Origin: Pestalotiopsis fici W106-1
Taxonomy: Eukaryota > Ascomycota > Sordariomycetes > Amphisphaeriales > Sporocadaceae
Assembly: GCF_000516985.1 (NCBI RefSeq)
Contig: NW_006917094.1
Span: forward strand, 2,294,001 to 2,358,000
Direction of reading: 5' to 3'
Length of the DNA stretch: 64,000 nt
Shown here piece after piece: positions 44,178 to 56,136 of this stretch. Below the pieces are notes generated by a model, which was not told the origin of the DNA, did no database searches, and saw only the letters and a program-made list of their open reading frames with translations. Each line of letters opens with the position of its first letter. Position 1 is the stretch's first letter. Both the position numbers and the translations under genes were made by a program.

Positions 44178-44908
44178 AGCTGTTTTCCTTCTTGTTCAAA
44201 AAGTAAAGGCGCATGGGGTTCTACCATTATGCCCTGTAATGTGAGCAGGGGAAGTGCAAAAACCAGTTGCCGTTGAGAGTGACAGGAGGGGACTGTCGAG
44301 ATCAGATAGAGCCACTTGACGCATAAATGATAGACCTACAAGTATTGATTATATGTATGATACCACAAAACAAGCACATGCATTGTCCGGCCAATGATGC
44401 CACTATGCACGGTTCCATGAGAAAAGCCCCTTGAGCAATATAGACTCGAAGATTTCCTTTTTCAAACAGCTGGTGGTTCTGGATCTCTGCAGTACGATTA
44501 CTCAAGCACCGATAAAGGTTCAAAGGAGAAATCCAAGTAGACCAAATTTCGTCAAATCAAACGAGCAAAGAAAACTTTGAAACAACGGAAAAATACAGAC
44601 TAGAATACAGTGTAGTGTAGTCTTCTTGTTCGTAGAGCAGCCATCCTTTCAAACTGCTTCCTTCATTAGAAAAACGCATATGATCTCCTCTCCTTTCGCC
44701 GCCTGACAGACGCTGCCACTGCCTTTCTACCATACTGGTGTATCATATAACAAAATCATGAAAACCAAGAGTAAGGTCGCTTATTCGTGCCAATTACGCC
44801 TATCGATGAGACCTCCCCTTGACGCAAAAAGTATGGTCATCCGTTCCATAGAGACCCGACAACAACAAATAGTGTGCACATGGTCACAACCCTATGCTAA
44901 TCGAGCAA

Positions 44909-46179
44909 CTAGAAGAAGAGATAAGCCAGCAGGAAACTAACCAGGCATAGGATCGCCGTGATCTTAACAGGGACGCCCTCAGTTGCCTGGCGCACTTGTT
45001 GGCCAAGCTGAGCAGACTGTGATGAGGATGCAGCAGAATCGCTGCTGGTTGCTTTGCGTTGCCTCAAGCCAGATGCCGTATCCTTCTGCAATTGTGCAAT
45101 AGTCTGCTGTGCCTGCGAGAGCTGAGACTTCAGCTCCTCATACGTCTCAGACGCCTTTGCAGAAACAACGGCAGCCACGCCACCGGCAGCAGAGGTGGAA
45201 GCGGTATCATCTTCATGCTTAACCGTCTCTCCTTTAGGGACTGGAGAGGCCCTGGCGTAATCGGTTGGCGATTGGTATGCAGGCGGCGCCTCGGGAGTAT
45301 CCTCGTGCTAAAGTAAGGGTCACGTCAGTATAAAGCAGAGATCATGTTGGCAAGAGGAAATACTAACGCCATTGACCAGAGAGGCTCTGTTTGGCGTAGC
45401 CAACAGGGGCTCTGCAGCAGAGCTGTGTGATGCGCCGCCAGGAGCAAGGAAGACGACTCTGATTTTCTTCTCCTGAACCTGAGACTTGTCGATACCATCC
45501 CACTATTGGCATGTTAGCCCATATTATGCCCATAACATCCCTTTGTAGGATTTGGAATGGTAGATAAATTCATAGGCTTCTTACGATGGCTGCCAGGTTG
45601 CTAAACTCCTTGTCGCTGGAGATTGCGACGGACTGAACGAGGAACTTGTCGCGGCATTTTGTATCCAGGGGAGGCTCTTGTTTCATTGCCTGGAGAATGA
45701 CTTTGGGTTGTCAGCTACTTCCATTTTGCGAGCAAGGTCCCAAGAGTCGTGCATACCTTGAACCTCAACCTCCTTGCCAGGCTCGACCCGCCCCGAGTTG
45801 GGTCGGACACAATATCTGTAGAACACAATGAGCACTACTGCACATGTAGATTTGGATCCGGTTGTCGTGGGATTTGACTTCATGTCGGTTGGGTACATAC
45901 TGCTTCGGCGCGGTGGTTTTGACCTAATATCCGTCAGTTCTGTATGTCCCACGTGTCCAAAATTGACCGGGCCAAGGTAACGATTGTGAAGACATACCTT
46001 GAAAGCAACGGGTGTAGAGTTGGGGTTCTTAATCTTCAGCACCTCCGACACCTCCGAAGTAAAGGGACCTGCAATAATCCATGAGCTTCTGTGACTGGTT
46101 GTGCGCGTCGCATGCGCGAAGTTCTGGCCGATGACGTACGGTGGAAGCCAAGCTCCTGGGGATCAATTTCAACAGACAT
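44909..46179 (-). CDS. scs2: VAMP-associated protein (VAP/Scs2), MSP domain, tail-anchored
   Basis: Multi-exon gene. The first exon MSVEIDPQELGFHR joins PFTSEVSEVLKIKNPNSTPV then AFK. Next come VKTTAPKQYCVRPNSGRVEP, the segment ending PPLDTKCRDKFLVQSV, and WDGIDKSQVQEKKIRVVFL. Together these form the immunoglobulin-like MSP domain (about residues 1-125) that binds FFAT motifs. After a Pro/Ser/Thr-rich linker comes a coiled coil (YEELKSQLSQAQQTIAQLQK), then a C-terminal membrane anchor ITAILCLVSFLLAYLFF. VAPs sit in the ER and tether it to other membranes, recruiting lipid-transfer proteins and, in yeast, the inositol regulator Opi1. All expected domains are intact; small exon boundaries were set by reading-frame continuity. 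Confidence 0.93.
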
Positions 46180-47520
46180 GATGGCTACTGTAGGAAGAAG
46201 ATGCTCGGTGCGAATCGTTGTCGAAAGCTCTTTGGCAATGGTAAAAGATATTTGTTTTTTGGTGATTGAATGTTGTTGTACTAGTGCGTGCTCGTCATAA
46301 CAGGAACACGTTTTAGCACACTGAGTCTCGACCGTTAGAATTTCCAGTTGTCGCAGGAACCAGTAAGTCGGTGTCGGGGAAATCGGGCCTTGGGTTTGTC
46401 AGGTTTGGCGGCGACCAGGCGGAGGCAGCCGAGGTGACAAGTGGTCGGTGTCGCTGAAGTGCAGAAAGTCAGGAGTCCAGACAGAAACAAGTAACAAAAA
46501 ACAGTCAACGGTAAGACTGGCCAAGGGAGATAGTGCGACCAGCAAAAAGCCTATTATGTATGAATTTGCGTTTATTGGAAAATAAATAAGAGGCAAGCAG
46601 TGAATATACGGAATGCCGACGATGATCACTTCACAAAAGCAACAAGGAAGTGTGCGGTTTTTGGTTCTTGGGGCTACTTTCCATGTACCAAGTCTTCCTG
46701 TTTCGAAAACTACGCCATCGGCCAAGTATTTTAGTCGTTCGTTGCATCACCCCTGCCGACCACCTGCTTTGCTTGCTTGCACTTCCAGCCTGCTTGCCTG
46801 CCTTTTCCTCGCTGCCGTGTCCGTCCCCCTTTGCCTGCTGCGGAAGGGCCAAAAAAAAAAAAAAAAAAAAAAAAGTGTCCCAGAAGCTCATTTCCAGTTT
46901 ACCAGGTTGGGCACTTGCCGTTGCTGAGATCATGTCCCCACATGGGTCCAGTTAGCGCTGCTGCGGGTATTCCCAAAAAGCTACGTTCGGCAACCTTGGG
47001 CACCTAGACCTCTTATAGGTCCCAATAGGGCCCTTAGGCCCGCCCAAAGTCCACTGTTCATTGTGTGCTGGCCGGCCACGGAGCTGCTTGGGGGCCCTAC
47101 GAGCTTAATAACGTAGCGGCGCATGGACCATTTTAGAAGCAAACGGAGCTTGTGAAAGGCAGCTGCAAGCATGACGCAGGCCAACCATAGTACCCAGTAG
47201 ACGCACCTCGAACGACTTTCTTTGAGTGCCGCATACCTTTTGAAGATATTCAGAGCTTGGGAAAACCAAAAGAACTTTCACCATCCACAAAGTTCCACCT
47301 TGCCAAAAAGGCGCAAAGCGGAAAAATTAAAACATTATTTCTGTTTATAATCACAGTGGAGCGCTAATCTCTGTTCGGACATCACGGGGATCACTGCATT
47401 CGATCCACGTCTTTAAAACATCGTTTCTTCATACTACGTACCTTGTTAGTGCGGAGTTGCGCAAATCATCACACCCAAGACCCCAGTTACGACAAACCAC
47501 ATATCAATCTGTCGCCAAGA
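46180..47520. other. Intergenic, 1.3 kb, divergent promoters
   Basis: Lies between the divergently transcribed VAP and UBX genes. It holds the A24 run at 46851-46874. The small frames around it come from the homopolymer and carry no protein signal. Confidence 0.6.
46851..46874. repeat. Poly-A run (24 nt)
   Basis: The longest homopolymer in the window, in the VAP/UBX intergenic region. Confidence 0.9.
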
Positions 47521-48631
47521 TGTCGTCCGACCTAGACACCCTCCTGGAGATGGGCTTTGACAAGTCACGTGCTGAGCTGGCAGTGAAGAAGGGCGGCGGT
47601 TGTAAGTAATATCGCTTCACAATATTGGGACCGGATATTAACCTTCTCGGCAGTGGAGGGGGCTATGAACTGGCTGGAGAAGACACAGGACACCCCTCTT
47701 GATGAGCTGCAGGCCGAGGAAGCTGCTGGACCGTCGACGGCCACTCTGGAAGAAGGTCAAGTCGCCAAATCAATTGTTTGCAACGACTGTGGCAAGAAGT
47801 TCCGCAACCAGGAGCTTGCTGGCTTTCACGCCGAGAAGACGTACGTATCAGACACTGACGAACAATGGACTGTTCTCACATATACTGACACCCAGAGCAG
47901 TGGCCATGATGACTTTGCAGAGTCCATTGAGGAGATTGCTGCTCTGACCGAGGAGGAGAAGAAGGAACGCCTCCAGGAGATGCGCAGTAAGCTCGCAGAG
48001 AAGAGAGCCGCACAGGCTGTCAAGGATAAGGAGGACGCTCGAGCCAACGAGGTGCGCTCAACTGCTTATAGAACTTGGCAGGACCCCAAAAGACATTGTC
48101 AAGCTTCAATACTAATGCATAAGACAGAAAATCCGCCAGAAGGCCACTCAGGAGAGCCAGGACGTGAAGGAAGAGCTTCAGCGAAAGCAACAGATCAAGG
48201 ACGCAGCCAAGAAGCGCCAGGAGAAGATAGACGACATTGAGGCCAAGAAGCGCATCAAGGCCAAGATCGAGGCCGATAAGGAGGAGAGACGACGCAAGGC
48301 TGAGCAGGCCAAGGCCGTCCGTGAGGGTAAGCCTGACCCTGCCCTGGCGGGTGCGTCCACACCTGCTGCCTCCACACCCGCTGCCGCGAAGCCTACCGTC
48401 AACCACGCCGAGGCTCGTCTGAGAGTTCAAACCTCGGCTGGAAACATCATGAAGACTCTGCCTGCAGAGACAACTTTGTTCGAGCTTGCCCAACAACTGC
48501 AGAGCGAGAACGGAGTTACGGTGAACAAGTTCAGCCTGAATTTCCCGAGAAAGGTCTTCGAGGGCGTAGATCTGGGCAAGACGCTCAAGGAGGCGGGCCT
48601 TGTGCCCAGCGCTGCCTTGATCGCGCAGTAG
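47521..48631 (+). CDS. UBA/UBX-domain protein (UBXN1/SAKS1-like)
   Basis: Four exons. Exon 1 (MSSDLDTLLEMGFDKSRAEL) plus exon 2 (LEGAMNWLEKTQD) make the N-terminal UBA domain. Exon 2 continues into a C2H2-type zinc motif, CNDCGKKFRNQELAGFHAEKT, completed across the next intron by GHDDFAES. A long charged coiled coil follows (EEKKERLQEMRSKLAEKRAA through EERRRKAEQAKAVREG), then an Ala/Pro/Thr linker. The C-terminal UBX domain runs RLRVQTSAGNIMKTLPAETT to LNFPRKVFEGVDLGKTLKEA, ending ALIAQ. UBX proteins are Cdc48/p97 adaptors; the UBA domain binds ubiquitin. The domain order UBA-ZnF-coiled coil-UBX matches the SAKS1/UBXN1 group. Introns lie at about 47606-47655, 47841-47901 and 48052-48126. Confidence 0.93.
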
Positions 48632-49617
48632 AGAGGCAATGTCAGGAAAGCCGGCTGTGTCAAGACATCATTCTTCCGGAAGCGTGTGCGATGGGTGCCA
48701 GGCGACGTCACGGAAAGGAAACGAATTCGCTTAGATGATTCACCCGGTCTCCAAGATACAGATGAGTCTAGTGATTCATGGGCTTCCGTGGATGACGATA
48801 CCGATACAGATACAGAACCAGTGATACAGAGCCAGAAAAAGCAGAACATGAATAATGAACAAAGCATTTGAGTGAATCATTCATTCCTAGGCGTTGGTGT
48901 ACTTTATTGCCACGAAGAACTGGTCTTGTTCAAATATATCCTGTGCAGATTTTGGGTGATCTAATACTGCAATATCTCCGACGGATGATACAGCTCCTAC
49001 TGTGCGGCTTCAAGAAACCTTTTGGGCTGATTGGTGTTGGGTTCACCAAACACTGATCCGTGGTTGAAATGATATCGTACTGGTATCCGGACATGAAAGA
49101 GTACCACAAAAATAAATCTCTTGAAATCACCAAACATTCAAGTGAAAGCATCAAAAGCAATGTCGAGGAACACAAGCAGCCGCCAGTCGCAGATACAGCA
49201 CCATTCGGCCAAGGGACATTCGTCGTGGACAGACCCAGGACTAGTGGCAAGCAGAGGGCCAGCTCCGAGAACATAGGTGCTCGAATTCAGAATTGCCAGT
49301 GTGGCCCCTGTACCTCGAGATCCACGTTCATTTCAAAACGCAAGTAACAAGCTTGGTTGATCATCTCTCAAGAGCGCATCATCATATTACTCTATATGCT
49401 GAGCGACCTCAATGTAAGTCCCAAGGCATCCGGACTCTTTTTGCCATAGCCTCCCTCACGCCACACCGGTGAATGCGGTGTTTAAGTAAACCCCAAAGCC
49501 CATGCAGTGCGAGTACAAAGGGAAAAGTTGGTGACGGAACAGATCGTCGGAAGAGGTCGTGTGAAGGGTTGATTTTGTTCGTGGAGATCGTGACATTGAA
49601 AGGGTGTAGTAAACCGC
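48632..49617. other. Intergenic, about 1 kb, between convergent 3' ends
   Basis: Follows the UBX stop and precedes the P1 stop. It contains a short GATACAGATACAG-type repeat (about 48800-48830). Small frames at 48686-48871 and 49060-49347 have no recognisable character. Confidence 0.55.
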
Positions 49618-50211
49618 TTAGTCGAACAGACCGAATCCCATGTCCTCGTCGGACTCCTCCTTCTCCTCCTCCTTCTCCTCGGCGGCGGCCTCAGCCTCAC
49701 CACCAGCGGCAGCGGCGCCACCGGCAGCAGGGCCAGCGGCGGCAGCACCACCACCGGAGCCAATGTTCGAGAGGAGCTCCTTCACGTCCTTGCCCTCAAG
49801 AGCCTGTAAATTGCATCGCGTTAGTTTTCAAGATCCCTCCACTATGCGCGTGTCCTCTAGGTTGCTTTTGAATTCTCTTCCCCAGAGTCCAGTCGCGCAG
49901 AATTAGACAACGGAATGTCGTACCTTGGCGAACAGGGAGGTCCAGATGGGCTCGACATCAGTGATCTTGGCAGCCTTGATCAGGGTCTGGAGCTTGTCGG
50001 CCTAGAAAAAGCGAGAATTGTCAGTCGATGCTGTCCGAGTTTCCCCAAATTTTGATTCCGGTCCCAGTCATGTCGTGTCGGTCCCCCCCAAATTTCCCTT
50101 CTCTTTGCTCGTGTCGCGGGGCGCAAAGTTTCAAAAACGTACAGTGATCTCGACACCGTCATCGGCGAGGATGAGGGCGGCGTAAGAGGAAGCCAGCTCA
50201 GCGTTCGACAT
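49618..50211 (-). CDS. RPP1: 60S acidic ribosomal protein P1
   Basis: Three exons: [20 protein letters not shown] then [23 protein letters not shown] then TSLFAK; and [20 protein letters not shown] with an Ala/Gly-rich hinge. The acidic tail ends [13 protein letters not shown], the conserved stalk-protein C-terminus that contacts translation factors. The introns are unusually long for this window (about 119 and 142 nt), which is common in ribosomal protein genes. EPIW in the second helix distinguishes P1 from P2. Total length is about 110 residues, as expected. It functions as P1/P2 heterodimers bound to P0 in the ribosomal stalk. Confidence 0.97.
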
Positions 50212-51366
50212 TGTGAATGATGTGCTGCGAAGGGACAGACGATTGGGTTATTGGGCGGTTGCGTTGCGTTGATCGACTGGTCGGAAATGGCTGTCTGAAT
50301 ATGCTTGCGATGCGGTTTTGCTGGAGTCGCTGCCGGAGCCCACCAAGCTGGAAATTTCGAGGGTTTGAGGGCCCTAAGCGGTTGTGCGGATTTTCGTTGG
50401 CCCGATCTACTTTTCCCTCCCGCGCTGAGTGCACTAATTTGATTGGCTCAGATCCAGGGCGGGAGAAGAGCCAATGGAAAAGAAGAAGAAGTGGATCCAG
50501 TCTTTTTTGGCTGGAGAGAATGGGACCCCCCAATGCACGGTTACCTAGCGTCCAACTCCAGCAAACCTCAAACATTGCGCCTGACATTTGTAAGGTAATG
50601 AGAATCTGATTTTGCCCCGCCATGAGTTTCGGCGTTATCGATTGCAGCATCCATTCCTTCCCTCAACCTCGTCATTGCCCCACCTCTGCCCGACCTGGCC
50701 GCGCCTGCAGATGTCGGGGAACTCAAGCTGCTGGTGATTGACATTACAAACGCCCAATACCAGCGCTACATCAACAGCGCGGGTGCTTTTTTAGCCAAGG
50801 ACTCTTTCTACTGCATAAGACAACGTGCCTGGGACCCCTGGTAGCAGTTTTTCCCAATTATTGTATTTGCGACTGAGTTTTTGACGATAATTCGGAAAGA
50901 GACAACTTCATTCTTCTTCAACGCACCAATTTCGGCATTTGCATAGCTACTACTTACTACTACTACGACGTACTCCATTCTTAGGCTGTACTGCGTATGG
51001 AGAAGCACTGACTTGGCCTAAATACCCAAGCTACGGCACCTCGCAAAGAACAACTCCCGAATTCCTCCCCAAAATCACATCCCTCCGATATTTTCACACA
51101 TCGCAGTTACACATACATCCAGAAGCGCCACCGATCGACTTCGGATTCTCTTGCAACTGGGCTTGCTGCAGCTAGACTCTACAATCTGAGCCTAGCCATT
51201 TCCTTGGGCGACTCGATATTAGCTTCCCTCTTTGCACACTGACCATTGCCATCACCGGACAAAGAAGTACGCCGGGGTGAGGGGTCCCCAAACTCTCTTT
51301 CCGTTGACGATAAAGACTTTCGTATCGCGTATTCACCCTACGCCCATCTAGCACCACACGATCAAG
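50212..51366. other. Divergent promoter region of P1 and the DUF2408 gene
   Basis: 1.15 kb with no supported gene. It includes a pyrimidine-rich segment and TACTACTTACTACTACTACG at about 50948-50969. No CGG-N8-CCG was seen by eye. Confidence 0.55.
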
Positions 51367-52975
51367 ATGGACACACCAAAGTTCCCGCCCCCCAGCAACG
51401 AAGGGGAGCAGGAAATACTTCAGCAACTCGAGCTTGTACTGGCGCAACTACAAATTCGCAGAGCTGACCGTGCCAACTATGTGCGATCTCAAGATGTCAT
51501 GGTTCTATATGACCAAACTATCGAACAAGTCCGCAAACTCACCGAGCTGAGGCAAGGCAAAAAGGTTGGGGAGAATCGAGGTGAGCCCGGGAGCTTTCTA
51601 AACAGTACAATTCTCATACTTACGTACCTCAAGTCGATAGAGTAGTGGACAGCTGTTTCCAATTGCTGTCTCTGTTTTTCATGACAATCGGCCGAAACAA
51701 TGAGGCACCCGCTGCTTATGCATTGACATCCACAATCAAGAGGCTACTCGACCACCTTGACGAGGCCGATCTGTTCTCCGAGAAGGATATCGCCAGCATG
51801 GGACACACTCTGGAGCGTCTCACTGAGAATATGCGCAAGAAGCCGACAGACAAGTACCTCGAGAGTCTATTGTCCAAGCGCATTGAGCGATGCCACGAGT
51901 CGCTAGACAACCTCAAGAAAAGACTACAAGACTACGCCCAGCCTATTCGAGCCACACATGAGAAACTCGTCTCCATATTACGGCAAATGGCCGCCATCAA
52001 TACCAAGTCAAAGGTACACCCAGTCTACGCGCATTGGCTTGTACACTATATGCTTACACTCATTTTAGTTCAAACCAGAGGATATACACAAGATGCAAAA
52101 GCAATTAAGGGAAATCGATAGCCAACGTGTTGATGGAAAGTTTGTGGACTCGGATGGCAACGTTCTTGCCGGCAGCGAACATGTTTCATCCTTGTGGGAT
52201 CGTTGCCAGAAGTACACCGAGATAGTCCTCGAGAGGTCAGTCATGGTCTGCCGTTCGCACTATCCCCTATCTAACCACTATATTACAGAGCGGGCAACTT
52301 CCCCGAGGAATGGAAACCACTGTACAGCACTCTAGTTGGCATTCGCAACGAGCTTGACAAGCTTTCTTTGACGCAGGCATGGTCTTTGCGAGAGACTGAT
52401 CTATACGACTACCAGAGACAACTCGACAAGATTGATGAGAGCAGGGTTGAAGGCAACTGGATTGACGAAAAGGGCCAGCCGGCTGAGCTCTATGTGCAAC
52501 GGGTATGCTTGAAGCCAGACTTTTATGGAATAATGCCAGAAACTGACAGGCCGTGTCACAGACGCTACTATATCTCATCAGAAGAAGCTACGGCTACATC
52601 TACCACCTCATGATCTCGTCTGAGCCTGTCTCGGAAGCTCTTCTGCCAGTCTATAACCAACTTCAAACGCTGAAGAGGTGCCTGATTGAGGTGGAGGCCA
52701 ATGGTGGTGTTTCGTCTGCCAGGGAGCTTTTCCCATACAGCATGAAGGTATGTCTCCTATGATATTTCGAAACTCGCAGTTGCTGATGATGCCTCTAGCT
52801 TAACTCGATCGACAACTTGCAAAAGGATGGCAAGTTCATGGTTGGTGGAGATATTCCTGAGGGCCAAGGAAGCGTCAAAGAGCTCCTTGACGAATGCTTT
52901 GAACGCTGCTACAAGCTGAGAGTCGATGCCGCAGCTGCTGAGGAGAACTCCATTGGCGGGAACGGGAGGGACTAG
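51367..52975 (+). CDS. DUF2408/UPF0662 protein (yeast YPL260W-like)
   Basis: Six exons joined by in-frame introns. The protein starts MDTPKFPPPSNEGEQEILQQ. The first junction yields ENRVDRVVDSCFQLLS; later exons carry IKRLLDHLDEADLFSEKDIA, KYLESLLSKRIERCHESLDN, FKPEDIHKMQKQLREIDSQR, AGNFPEEWKPLYSTLVGIRN, TLLYLIRRSYGYIYHLMISS and a final LNSIDNLQKDGKFMVGGDIP. It is almost all helical, with no signal peptide or membrane segment. The paired 'KIDESRVEGNWIDEKG' and 'EIDSQRVDGKFVDSDG' segments suggest an internal duplication. Family members are conserved cytoplasmic/nuclear fungal proteins without an established biochemical function. The gene is complete and typical. Confidence 0.9.
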
Positions 52976-53273
52976 GGTAACCGTAGCCCAGTTCCCGCTC
53001 CTGGATTGTCCGATATTTACGATAAATAAACCTCCGCCTGACGGCGCTCTACACGAGCCGGCGAAACATGCATATAATATCCAAAGCGATTGAGAGGGCG
53101 GGTCATCGAGACGTCATGGCTGTTTTGCGCATTATGGATTGTACAATTAGGATTGGTTCGTCTGTGCAGTGACTACGAACAGCCATCAGCGCACAGATGT
53201 CTTTAAGCTTATGCAAATGAATTATAATGGCATGTACAAATTTATCCGATTTTCCTCAGCGCTTTGCGTGATT

Positions 53274-54005
53274 CTATGGGTATCTAAAGGCAAGTTTTAC
53301 CTGGCATTTAATGTCAGCAATCCAACTGGTCGCGGCCCTGAAGAGCTCTTCCGATTTCAAACTTACGGGCCAAATTTGTGCATTGTCGACATCCCACACT
53401 CCGCTGGTGCTATAGATGTCCTTTCTCAGAATCTCTTTACACTCCTCGACGGACTCGGCTACCATGACAATGGTGCTGCCATGAAAGCTCCACTTGGCGG
53501 CGTCGGTACCTTCTGGCACATCGTGCAGAGTAGCACCTGTGTTTGGAGGTGTCAATGTCATCTCTTAAGCGCGGGGACATTTTGCGGATGAGACAATGGG
53601 GCGTCTCCTTACCTCCGACCTTGAAGATCCCCTTATCAACGAGGTCTGTCAGGCCCTCGAAATGTTTGCTGAGGTTGATTGTGTTAGTTTAATTTCTCGA
53701 AGTAAAGAAGAAAACAGTGGGGGAGCAGATGGGAGAATGTTGAGATTATCGACTTACGGTCTCACTTCGAGTCGCTTTGGCTGCGCTCCGGGCTTGTCCG
53801 GCACGACAACCAGGAACTCGTACTTGCCTGGAGGCGGCGTCGTGATGGCGGGCCTGGAGGCGTCGGAAGACATGGCGCGGTGGGTAGTGGTGGGTTTCCG
53901 GAAGGAACTTGCAACACGGGACTGTGTGATGGGCGATCCTCTAGGGACTGTAGTTGTTGTTCTGAGGAGTGACCGTGCAGGAAGAAGGATGAAAGGGCGA
54001 ACCAT
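53274..54005 (-). CDS. YCII-domain protein, probable mitochondrial
   Basis: Four exons. The first encodes a basic, Ser/Thr/Arg-rich leader (MVRPFILLPARSLLRTTTTV) of about 45 residues, then MSSDASRPA and PPPGKYEFLVVVPDKPGAQ. It joins KHFEGLTDLVDKGIFKVGG, ATLHDVPEGTDAAKWSFHGS with VEECKEILRKDIYSTSGVWD and AQIWP, and a last tiny exon VKLAFRYP. The last intron runs from about 53301 to 53372. The pattern (short alpha/beta, VMVAESVEECKEILRKD, terminal KLAFRYP) fits the YciI-like dimeric barrel fold. Some members are dehalogenases or muconolactone-type enzymes; most fungal members are unstudied. The leader suggests mitochondrial import; an internal Met (MSSDASRPA) could give a cytosolic form. Confidence 0.85.
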
Positions 54006-54529
54006 GACTGGAAGAGAGGAAGACGAAAAGTTATTCTCGCGGGAAGTATTAATATAGGTCAGTGAGTTCTACCAATGGGCTGCGTACGGCCGCTGAAAAC
54101 TATATGTGCTTGCGACCTCGGGGCAAGTCTCCGGTATAATTGATCCAAGTGCGCGCCCTTCAGGAGACTGCAGTGTTTAATACCCAACAATAGCGTGCGT
54201 ACATGTTCATTCCCCCCCAAACCCCCGCAGTTGACGGCAGCACCATGGCGGAGCTTTCCCCATCCCAATGTGGGGCCGGATCGGAGCCGTATTTGGCGAT
54301 TGATACAGAGTATGTACAGATGTGGGCTGGGTGGGCACTTTACTTTGATCTTCGAGAGCAAGTTGCATGCATTGCTGAATGAGTAAAAATCAATATTGAA
54401 ACAACTATTTACAAATCTCTATAAGTCGTTGTGCTTGTCGCGAACTTAATGATCAAAGCAACAGGAAAATATCCATGGCTCGAATTGCTTTACCATTTCT
54501 TTGTTCACAGAACATCACATTTACCATAT
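54006..54529. other. Intergenic, 520 bp, no gene seen
   Basis: Upstream of the YCII gene and downstream of the short-chain dehydrogenase; no protein-like frame. Confidence 0.6.
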
Positions 54530-55624
54530 CTAGATTTCTGTAAGGATTTTCCACATATCCCCCACTTTGGCAAACTTGAGCTCCTCCAACGTCTCATCCC
54601 ATAACTTTTCACTAAGCCGTCGACCCTTCTCACTGTACATTATAGTCGGCCAGCTTGGAAAAATTGTCAGCGGTAGTTGTTAAGATATACTTATAGGTAT
54701 TTGCACTCACGCTCTAATCATCCAGTCCGTGTAGGAGCCATGGCTCTCTTTACCCAGGACTACGGTCGAGTGAAGGTATATCCTGGCTGCGTCTGACATG
54801 TTGCGTCCCATGATACCCAACAAAATATGAAGCGCTATCTTGAACGCCCACGAGTCCACTTCACGAAAGAATGCGGTTCCTTTTGTGGCACCAGGGTCAG
54901 TACAGTTGACTATGACTTCGTCGGGACTGACGACCTCGGCTAGTTTCGCAATAAACATCATGACCAGCAACTTGGACTTGCTGTACTGCGAGAAGCCGTC
55001 ATAATTTTCTGGCCGGTCAAGGGAATCCAAGAGCCCGCCTTGGTCCGGATCGTCGAGGTCAACGGGGAGCGCGGCCTCGGAGTTTACGATGGAGAGGCGG
55101 CCGGGCTCGGGCGATGATGCAGTGGGTCGCATTGTGGGCAGCAGAAGGAGTGCGAGCAGTGCGGTACCCAAATAGTTGACCTGCAGGGTACTTTCGTGGC
55201 GGCCGCCCTCTTGAGCGCGCTCGAAGCGAATTTTGCTTAACCCGGCATTGAGTACAGCGACATGGAGCCGACCGTCCAGCTCGCGCGTCAGACGGGCAAC
55301 AAAGGCCTGTACCGACTGAAAGGACGCCATGTCGATTTCCCAGACCTGGATGGCCGTCCCGGGAAACTCGGGACGCAAGCTCGTTGCCGCGGCCTCGCCT
55401 TTCTCGCGCGATCGCACCGCCATGATGACGAGGCGCGGGCGCAGCTTGAGGAAGTGGCGCACGCTCTCTAGACCTAGGCCGACATTGGATCCTGTCACCA
55501 GGACTGTTTTGCCGGCAAGATCCAGTTGTGCTGGGATTAGGGGTACGCTGGTAAAGACCTGTTTCCAGAAGTTGTGGGCCATGGTGGCCTGGAAAGAGGC
55601 GATGCTTTCTAGACGTGCAGACAT
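54530..55624 (-). CDS. Short-chain dehydrogenase/reductase (retinol dehydrogenase-like)
   Basis: Two exons. The long first exon starts MSARLESIASFQ (alternative starts at 55636 and MAHNFWKQ). An intron at the IRA codon (GC|C, donor GTGAGT, acceptor CCAAG) leads to a last exon WPTIMYSEKGRRLSEKLWDE ending KILTEI at 54530. The nucleotide-binding motif is TVLVTGSNVGLGLESVR; the family Asn motif is VAVLNAGLSK; the catalytic Tyr-Lys pair is in FSQYSKSKLLV; TDPGATKGT follows. The length of about 340 residues and layout resemble fungal SDRs related to retinol dehydrogenases and secondary-metabolism ketoreductases. Substrate unknown. With the downstream SDR and P450 it forms a minus-strand trio of redox genes. 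Confidence 0.88.
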
Positions 55625-56136
55625 GGTGCAACACAATAGAGGGCTTCTATTATACTAAGTAGGCCGCTGCGATGTGCAATGAGAATGGGAAGAAAATCCT
55701 AGAGTAGCCATTACGAACGACGCCCAGAAAATAATATAAATCCAAGTTATTGTTCAATCTAGTATTTATGTAGACAACTCTCACTACCCAAGCCTACTTC
55801 AAGATGAGCGTTTGGGACATATCGAACGCCCCTAGAGGTCTCGTTACGACACAGGCGTCTTTCAGCTGTTTGGGGACGATGGCGCTTTGTCAGCTATTCC
55901 ACTTTACTTTACTCTATAACAGATACCCATGATCTGACAGAGAGGTACAGAGTACCTCAATTAAGCGAGTGCGAAGCCTTGCAGGGTCTCTCGGCCACTT
56001 TTGAGTCCCCCACATGCGTCTGCGATGGAGCAATAAATCTTCCGACTTCTTTCATCGATTTCCGTCCTTGACGTCCAGGTTACAAACTTTTTCTTTGATA
56101 TTAGTGAGACGTTTTCTTCTATGACAGTCTTTTATA
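55625..56136. other. Intergenic, 510 bp, no gene seen
   Basis: Upstream of the short-chain dehydrogenase. A short ACTTTACTTTACTC repeat lies near 55901-55914; no protein-like frame. Confidence 0.55.

Noticed and set aside
46613..47007. Overlapping frames around the A24 run
   Set aside because: They exist only because poly-A encodes poly-Lys in every frame.
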